DNA from: Heterodera schachtii
Taxonomy: Eukaryota > Nematoda > Chromadorea > Rhabditida > Heteroderidae
Reading direction: 5' to 3'
Length of the DNA stretch: 64,000 nucleotides
Assembly: GCA_023374025.1 (NCBI GenBank)
Contig: SIJG01000005.1
Span: 2,980,427-3,044,426, forward strand
In this document: positions 27,701 through 36,700 of the stretch, in pieces
Layout of the letters: each line of letters opens with the position of its first letter
Position numbering within the stretch: the first letter of the stretch is position 1
Position numbers and translations under genes: made by a program
Notes under the pieces: generated by a model
Databases searched by the model: none
The model's input: the letters and a program-made list of their open reading frames with translations, nothing else
Told to the model about the DNA's origin: nothing

Positions 27701-30700
27701 GAACTACTTCAATACGTGCCATCTCTTCTTCTTCGGCTCTTTTCTGTTCTGATTCAATTCGTGCCATCTCTTCTTCTTGTGCCCTTCTCTGAACTACTTC
27801 AATTCGTGCCATCTCTTCTTCTTGTGCCCTTCTCTGAGCTGCTTCAATTCGTGTCATCTCTTCTTCTTGTGCCCTTCTCTGAACTACAATTCGTGCCATA
27901 TCTTCTTCTTCGGCTCTTTTCTGTTCTGATTCAATTAGTGCCTTTTCTTCTTCTTCAGCCCTTCTCTGAACGGCTTGAATTTGTTCAATTTCCTCGTCGG
28001 TCAGGTGTGGCATCTTTGGCTCCTCTTCTTTTGCCCATCTCTGAACTGCTTCAATTCGTGTCATCTCTTCTTCTTGCGCCCTTCTCTGAGCTGCTTCAAT
28101 ACGTGCCATCTCTTCTTCTTGTGCCCTTCTCTGAGCTGCTTCAATACGTGCCATCTCTTCTTCTTCAGCCCTTCTCTGAACTACTTCAATTCGTGCCCTA
28201 TCTTCTTCTTGTGCCCTTCTCTGAGCTGCTTCAATACGTGCCATCTCTTCTTCTTGTGCCCTTCTCTGAGCTGCTTCAATACGTGCCATCTCTTCTTCTT
28301 CAGCCCTTCTCTGAACTACTTCAATTCGTGCCCTATCTTCTTCTTGTGCCCTTCTCTGAGCTGCTTCAATACGTGCCATCTCTTCTTCTTCAGCCCTTCT
28401 CTGAACTACTTCAATTCGTGCCCTATCTTCTTCTTGTGCCCTTCTCTGAGCTGCTTCAATTCGTGCCATCTCTTCTTCTTTTACCCTTCTCTGAGCTGCT
28501 TCAATTCGTGTCATCTCTTCTTCTTTTACCCTTCTCTGAGCTGCTTCAATTCGTGTCATCTCTTCTTCTTGTGCCCTTCTCTGAACTACAATTCGTGCCA
28601 TATCTTCTTCTTCGGCTCTTTTCTGTTCTGATTCAATTCGTGCCATTTCTTCTTCTTCAGCCCTTCTCTGAACGGCTTGAATTTGTTCAATTTCCTCGTC
28701 GGTCAGGTGTGGCATCTTTGGCTCCTCTTCTTTTGCCCATCTCTGAACTGCTTCAATTCGTGTCATCTCTTCTTCTTGCGCCCTTCTCTGAGCTGCTTCA
28801 ATACGTGCCATCTCTTCTTCTTGTGCCCTTCTCTGAGCTGCTTCAATACGTGCCATCTCTTCTTCTTCAGCCCTTCTCTGAACTACTTCAATTCGTGCCC
28901 TATCTTCTTCTTGTGCCCTTCTCTGAGCTGCTTCAATACGTGCCATCTCTTCTTCTTGTGCCCTTATCTGAGCTGCTTCAATTCGTGCCATCTCTTCTTC
29001 TTTTACCCTTCTCTGAGCTGCTTCAATTCGTGTCATCTCTTCTTCTTTTACCCTTCTCTGAGCTGCTTCAATTCGTGTCATCTCTTCTTCTTGTGCCCTT
29101 CTCTGAACTACAATTCGTGCCATATCTTCTTCTTCGGCTCTTTTCTGTTCTGATTCAATTCGTGCCATTTCTTCTTCTTCAGCCCTTCTCTGAACGGCTT
29201 GAATTTGTTCAATTTCTTCGTCGGTCAGGTGTGGCATCTTTGGCTCCTCTTCTTTTGCCCTTCTCTGAACTACTTCAATTCGTGCCCTATCTTCTTCTTG
29301 TGCCCTTCTCTGAGCTGCTTCAATACGTGCCATCTCTTCTTCTTGTGCCCTTATCTGAGCTGCTTCAATTCGTGCCATCTCTTCTTCTTTTACCCTTCTC
29401 TGAACTACTTCAATACGTGCCATCTCTTCTTCTTCGGCTCTTTTCTGTTCTGATTCAATTCGTGCCATCTCTTCTTCTTGTGCCCTTCTCTGAACTACTT
29501 CAATTCGTGCCATCTCTTCTTCTTGTGCCCTTCTCTGAGCTGCTTCAATTCGTGCCATATCTTCTTCTTCGGCTCTTTCTGTTCTGATTCAATTAGTGCT
29601 TTTTCTTCTTCTTCAGCCCTTCTCTGAACGGCTTGAATTTGTTCAATTTCCTCGTCGGTCAGGTGTGGCATCTTAGGCTCCTCTTCTTTTGCCCATCTCT
29701 GAACTGCTTCAATTCGTGTCATCTCTTCTTCTTGCGCCCTTCTCTGAGCTGCTTCAATACGTGCCATCTCTTCTTCTTGTGCCCTTCTCTGAGCTGCTTC
29801 AATACGTGCCATCTCTTCTTCTTCAGCCCTTCTCTGAACTACTTCAATTCGTGCCCTATCTTCTTCTTGTGCCCTTCTCTGAGCTGCTTCAATACGTGCC
29901 ATCTCTTCTTCTTGTGCCCTTATCTGAGCTGCTTCAATTCGTGCCATCTCTTCTTCTTTTACCCTTCTCTGAGCTGCTTCAATTCGTGTCATCTCTTCTT
30001 CTTTTACCCTTCTCTGAGCTGCTTCAATTCGTGCCATCTCTTCTTCTTTTACCCTTCTCTGAGCTGCTTCAATTCGTGTCATCTCTTCTTCTTTTACCCT
30101 TCTCTGAGCTGCTTCAATTCGTGCCATCTCTTCTTCTTGTGCCCTTCTCTGAGCTGCTTCAATTCGTGCCATCTCTTCTTCTTGTGCCCTTCTCTGAGCT
30201 GCTTCAATACGTGCCATCTCTTCTTCTTGTGCCCTTATCTGAGCTGCTTCAATTCGTGCCATCTCTTCTTCTTTTACCCTTCTCTGAGCTGCTTCAATTC
30301 GTGTCATCTCTTCTTCTTGTGCCCTTCTCTGAGCTGCTGCAATTTGGGCCATCTCGTCTTCTTCAGCCCTTCTCTGAACGGATTGAATTTGTGCCATTTC
30401 TTCATCGGTCAGTTCTGGCATTTTTGGTTCCCCTTCTTTTGCCCATCTCTGAACTGCTTTAATTCGTGTCATCTCTTCTTCTTGTGCCCTTCTCTGAGCT
30501 GCTTCAATACGTGCCATCTCTTCTTCTTGTGCCCTTCTCTGAGCTGCTTCAATACGTGCCATCTCTTCTTCTTGTGCCCTTCTCTGAACTACTTCAATTC
30601 GTGCCATATCTTCTTCTTCAGCCCTTCTCTGAACGGCTTGAATTTGTTCAATTTCTTCGTCGGTCAGTTGTGGCATCTTTGGCTCCTCTTCTTGTGCTCT

Positions 30701-33700
30701 TCGCTGAACGGCTTCAATTCGTGCCTTTTCTTCTTCTTCAGCCCTTCTCTGAACGGCTTGAATTTGTTCAATTTCTTCGTCGGTCAGTTGTGTCTCCTCT
30801 TCTTGTGTTCTTCGCTGAACGGCTTCAATTCGTGCCATCTCTTCTTCTTGTGCCCTTATCTGAACTACTTCAATTCGTGCCATATCTTCTTCTTCGGCTC
30901 TTTTCTGTTCTGATTCAATTAGTGCCTTTTCTTCTTCTTCAGCCCTTCTCTGAACGGCTTGAATTTGTTCAATTTCCTCGTCGGTCAGGTGTGGCATCTT
31001 AGGCTCCTCTTCTTTTGCCCATCTCTGAACTGCTTCAATTCGTGTCATCTCTTCTTCTTGCGCCCTTCTCTGAGCTGCTTCAATACGTGCCATCTCTTCT
31101 TCTTGTGCCCTTCTCTGAGCTGCTTCAATACGTGCCATCTCTTCTTCTTCAGCCCTTCTCTGAACTACTTCAATACGTGCCATTTCTTCTTCTTCAGCCC
31201 TTCTCTGAACGGCTTGAATTTGTTCAATTTCCTCGTCGGTCAGGTGTGGCATCTTAGGCTCCTCTTCTTTTGCCCATCTCTGAACTGCTTTAATTCGTGT
31301 CATCTCTTCTTCTTGTGCCCTTCTCTGAGCTGCTTCAATACGTGTCATCTCTTCTTCTTGTGCCCTTCTCTGAGCTGCTTCAATACGTGCCATCTCTTCT
31401 TCTTGTGCCCTTCTCTGAACTACTTCAATTCGTGCCATTTCTTCTTCTTCAGCCCTTCTCTGAACGGCTTGAATTTGTTCAATTTCTTCGTCGGTCAGTT
31501 GTGTCTCCTCTTCTTGTGTTCTTCGCTGAACGGCTTCAATTCGTGCCTTTTCTTCTTCTTCAGCCCTTCTCTGAACGGCTTGGATTTGTTCAATTTCTTC
31601 GTCGGTCAGTTGTGGCACTATCTGTTTCTGTTCTTCCTCCATTTCCCCTTCAATTTCTGTAGATGAAGCATTACTTCTCACATCTGCCCCAGAAGTTACA
31701 GTCGATGCTAATGATTCAAAGCTTTTCGGCACTTCTCTCGGCTCTTTGAATTGGCATTTGTTTGAAATTTCGATGGCATTTTCCTCTTTTGGTGTTTCAT
31801 TTTTTGACTCTTTGCTTTCCTCTTCGTTTAGGTTTGCTTCCACAATTTCTTTGATCCAATCAAAATCCGTCGCGCTTTTTCCCTCATTTTTCTCGGCTTC
31901 TTTTTTTTCTTGGCCATCATTTAGTGCCAATGCTTTCTGATCGGCTTTTTCCCCATCTTCTTCAGCTTCTTTTGGCACTTTTTTAAAATCAAATTCATCA
32001 CAGAAATCGGCTTCTGATTCGTCGTCGTTTTCGACTGAATCGGCACTCGATGTCGAGATGGAGGATGAGGAAGTCATTTCTGCTTCATCTCTTTCTCCAT
32101 TCACGGGTTGGTCCTTTGGCGGCACAACATTCAAAATAATTTCCTCTTTTAGCACAATGTCAATCTCTTTTTTTGGCACTTTGTCCATTTCCCACTTCTC
32201 TTTTGACAAAATGCCGTCGTTTTCGGTTTCATTGTCCAAATGATGATGGTCAGCACTTACAATCTCTTCTGGCATCGGATGCTCTTCAGCAGGCAAAACG
32301 AAATCAAACTCAGTTTCGAGAATGGAGTCGGCTTCTGATGTTGAGCCCGATGAAGCTTCTTCACTGGCATCTTTTGGCATTATGCCAGTTTCTTGCTTTT
32401 CTTCTGGCGTATGATCCATTTCCTGGTCGGCTTCTGAGGTTGAACCGGAGGATGGTTCTTTAGTATCATTTTTTGGCATTGTGTTCAGCTCCTTTTTTGG
32501 CACAATGCCCATTTCGTGCTTTTCTCCTGACGTAAGGTCCATTTCCTGGTCTGCTTCTTCCACTTCTCTTTCTGGAATGGAATCGGCTTCCGATGTTGAG
32601 CCCGAAGAAGCCTCTTCACTGTCAGCTTTTTGTATTATGCTTGGCACTCCCTCAACTGCTGGATGTTGTTCTTCTGACTCAGTTTCTGGGCCTGTTGAGT
32701 CCGCTTCCGATGTTGAACCCGAAAAATCTTCTTCACTTTTATTTTTTGGCATAATGTCCAACTCCATCTTTGGCATTTCGTCTTGAACATTTTCTTCCTC
32801 TTCTGGCACTATGTCCAGCGGTTGTTTTTGTTTGTCCTGTTCAGTTATCTCGTCCAAAGGTGTCCCCATATCGGTATCGGCTTCTGAGTTTGTGCCGGAG
32901 GATGCTTCATCAACGTAAATCCTTGGCACAGAGTCCACCAATTGTGCCAAGTTTGGTTTAAATTCGACTGTGTTTAATGATGGCGATGGTGAACTAGCCG
33001 CTTCTTCTGAATCAGCCCCTGAAGTGCTTCCGGACTGAAATGACGCGGGATGATCATGTTCATCGCCTGGGGTAAAACCTGAAATTTCGAAACTCAGTCT
33101 TAATATTGGAATCAATAGCGATACACGATACAAGTCTTGGCTTAGCCCTGACTATCGTAGCCAAACTCAATTTCTGGCACGGTCATAAAGTCTCGGGTGT
33201 ATCGGGACCAAGTCTCGGACTTAAGCTTGGTCAATTTTTTCGATTACGATTTTTCGTGTTTTTCCATGAGTGTTTTCCCCAGGGTGGCTGGCGGCCATTG
33301 CCCATGATGCTCTATTCCTACTGTATTGGTGCCGTCCGTCACTTTCAACGGCATTTGAACAGGTGCCATCATCGAATTTGATGACATTTAATGGCATCAT
33401 TGTTGGCATTTGTGCTACAAAGTCAGATGCGTCCTCCTCCTCCTTCGCCTCCTCCTCCGTCCTGCGCCTTAAAATGGCATTTGGATTAATGCCAAAATGC
33501 GTTTCTCGTTTAAGCATCGCTTGCCTTTCACTCTCCTCAATAAGTATGGTGTAACAACAGTCCAATTCTTGTTCTTCGTCTTCTTCTTTAACCATTGAAA
33601 TCGGCTTAAACAACGGCGGTCTAAAAAATTAAGCGGATTCAAAAATTATTTCGTCAAGGATTTTTAGGGAAAGTCCGGTGGGGCATCGCGGAATTATTGA

Positions 33701-36700
33701 TTCGTGAGTGATGGGAACGGATTTAAATAATTACAAATATGCCTTTATGGAAGCGATCCGTGAATTGAAATTGGTTAATTATAAATTTATGCCCTAAAAA
33801 CCGGAACACAATTGTTAAGTGGACGCAAAATTAAGTCTAACTCAACACTAATTAAGAAAAGAATTTTTTTTTAACTTTTTTTAAACATATGGCGGGACAA
33901 TAAAAATATACCGAAAAAGAAAATTATCGCAATTATTTTTAATAATGTGGTACTCGTAAAAGTGTACTCTCACATGGGACCCACGGACAAGGACCCAGAA
34001 ATCAAATGTCAGAAAAGGATAAAATAATTTTCAAAAAATTTAATATTTTTGACTCTAAACTTTTACTTTTCTGCCAAAAATGCGTTTTTGTCGTCCTTCG
34101 GCATCATTTCCGCTTCTTCTTCAGCAGAATGTACGTCTTCAAAAGCCTGTTCCTCCTGTTCCACTTCATCGTCGTCAAATGGCTTTTCGTCGGCCAATCG
34201 AAGCACCGAATGGATGACATCATTTGCCAAACCATCAGCGAATTGGTAGAACAATTGAATTTGGCGCTCGAACAATTTGTTGGCACTTTGTTCCATCGCC
34301 ATCACACAAATTGACTGGGCCAAAGTGTCCAAATAATTGAGCAAAATCTGCTGTTCCTCCTCTTCAGCTTCTGTTACTGATGCTAATGGAGTTGGTGCTG
34401 TTGTGCTCTCACCATCTATGCCGTAATTTTTATTTGATTTATTTTGCAACAAATAAAAATGAATTAACTTTTGATTAAATCAATTACAGTAGTCTTCCTA
34501 CAAAAATATAGTATTTGTCGTTGAACTTAAAATTACGGTAATGGAGTTCAAAAAACAACATATACAGTAACCCCCACCCATTCATTTCCCTTTAAAAAAA
34601 CTAAGGTGCTATACGAAGCGAAAAATTTATGGATGTGGGGATATAAGGCAGAGGATGGTTTATTTCCAAAAAATGAAATTTTAATAAATAAAAATTGCTA
34701 TTTAAAAACAAAAATATTTAAAATTTTCTTTAGAGTTATAATATTATCTGATTAAAATATTTTTTAATTTAAAACCATAAAATATCGAACAATAAAAATT
34801 TTTTACTATTTAAAATTTCCGCTAAATTTTAAAGGCTAATTAGTCACTAAAAACTAAAACAAACTCTCGGGTTCAAGAATAATTTCAAAATGAACATTTT
34901 CATTGTAAATGTAGGCAGGCTACTTTCGCCACATATTATCATTCCCAATGATGTATGTTATGTACTGTATATTGTTTCCGACAAATCGCGGGAGAAGAAA
35001 GATTTTTCAAACTAGCTTCATAGCTTCTTGATTTTTAATAAAGTCATCGAAGCCTGACTTAATAATTTCAAATGGAGAATATTCATTCTAAATTATTATT
35101 TGAAATACAAAAAAAAAAATCAGAATATTTAATAAATAATTTAATTTAATATATAAAAAATAAAAATGGCACTAAAACAATAATATGTAAATAATCATAA
35201 TATAATTTAATTATCGAATAAATTTTCCGGACTGAAACGGCCCTTCCCTCCAAAACCTGCTCATCCATACTTTTTTCGCTTCGGCTCACCACGAAAAACT
35301 AATATGAATTAATGACAACAATTATCAAACGGAGGATAAAAGTCCATTCCAAATAAAAAAGTAATTAAATATGGTGTTAATTTCCAATAACTCAATGCTC
35401 AACTGTGTACAGTATGAAATAAATTACCGTATTCCTTACGGTTTTGTGTCGTCGTCCCTTTTTTGCTGTCGTTTTCCCCCGCCACTGTTGTTTTGACCAA
35501 CAGCAGCTGCTCCAATTCGCTGTCCTCCTTGTCCAAACTCTTCAACCATTGGTCAATCTTTTTGCTGAGTTTTTGCATTTTTTGTGCAATGCTTTTCCGT
35601 CCGTCTTCGCCTCCTTCCGCCGCTAAAATTATTAAAAATTCAATTTCGAGACTCTTGACAATGACAGAAAAATTCAAAGAAAAGCCGCCGATGCTTTTTA
35701 AGAAGGCAATAATTTTCATTTTTCTAAGAATTGAGTCTTTTAAATGGGAATTTTTTTTTTAAATCAAATTTCTCCCAGTAGCGTGTATCGGCAGGCATTA
35801 ACGGACTATTTTGGTCTTTAAAATAGCATCCCAAAAAGGCAAAACGGCTCCCGTGACGAAAACGGCATTCCTGTCAGGGATGCGGCTGTCAACCACCAAA
35901 AAAGGCGGAAAATTTTTAGTAAGTCCGGCACGAACCCAAAAAGCGGCACCTTTCAATCAAATCGGCAAATTGCCTTTTTTTGACGATTTATTAATCCATG
36001 GGCCTTTAGATATATAGCATTTCAAAAATGCTTTCGAATTTACTGTTATTAGCAGCAGCCTTTTCGCCCGCCGCTGCTCCGTCCGGCTCTTCGGTGACTG
36101 CGCTTGAATAGCCTTTGTCCGCTTCGGAATAACTCAGCTCGGAGGAAGCGTAGGAGCAATAGGAGTAGGGCCCAACGGACACTTCAACATCTGTGCGGAA
36201 TAAGGGCAATTAACAATCAATTAGTAACCATAATTTCCTAAATAAGTTGCGCTCCTTCCCTTCCCCGAGGGGTGGACCTCTACCCAACCCGTAATTGAGG
36301 TATTTTTACACGCGCGATCGTGACCGCGCAATTTGAATCCGCGATATCATCTTTCAAAAAACAAAATTGTCAATTAAAATTTGCCACTTGCCTTCCGGCA
36401 ACGAATCCATTTGGACTATGAATTGGCCTTCCTGTTGCTGATCCTCCTCATCTTCATTTGTTTTCTGCTGCTCGTGCCGTTCTTGTTGTCGTGGGCCAAT
36501 TGAGGGGGCACATGCCGTTGTTGTTGTTTGTGCTGCTGCAGTCGAGTGACGGCACCGTTTCAAATGCCGCGAATCAACCACCACTTTGGCATTCCGTCCG
36601 GAACGTTCGGCTCTGCGCAGAACCTGTCATAAATTTATAATTTAAAAAAACTAACTCTTAAATAATTTTAATTTTAATATTTAATTTCAATTTACATTTT

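Noticed and set aside
27416..29587. 723-codon plus-strand open frame (repeated [15 protein letters not shown])
   Set aside because: It is the antisense of the 45-bp coding array. Lack of stops follows from the repeat, and the minus strand has the biased, helix-forming composition and flanking splice sites.
24430..31617. Regularly spaced repeats resembling a CRISPR array
   Set aside because: No spacers of unique sequence, units are contiguous and coding, and the organism is a eukaryote.
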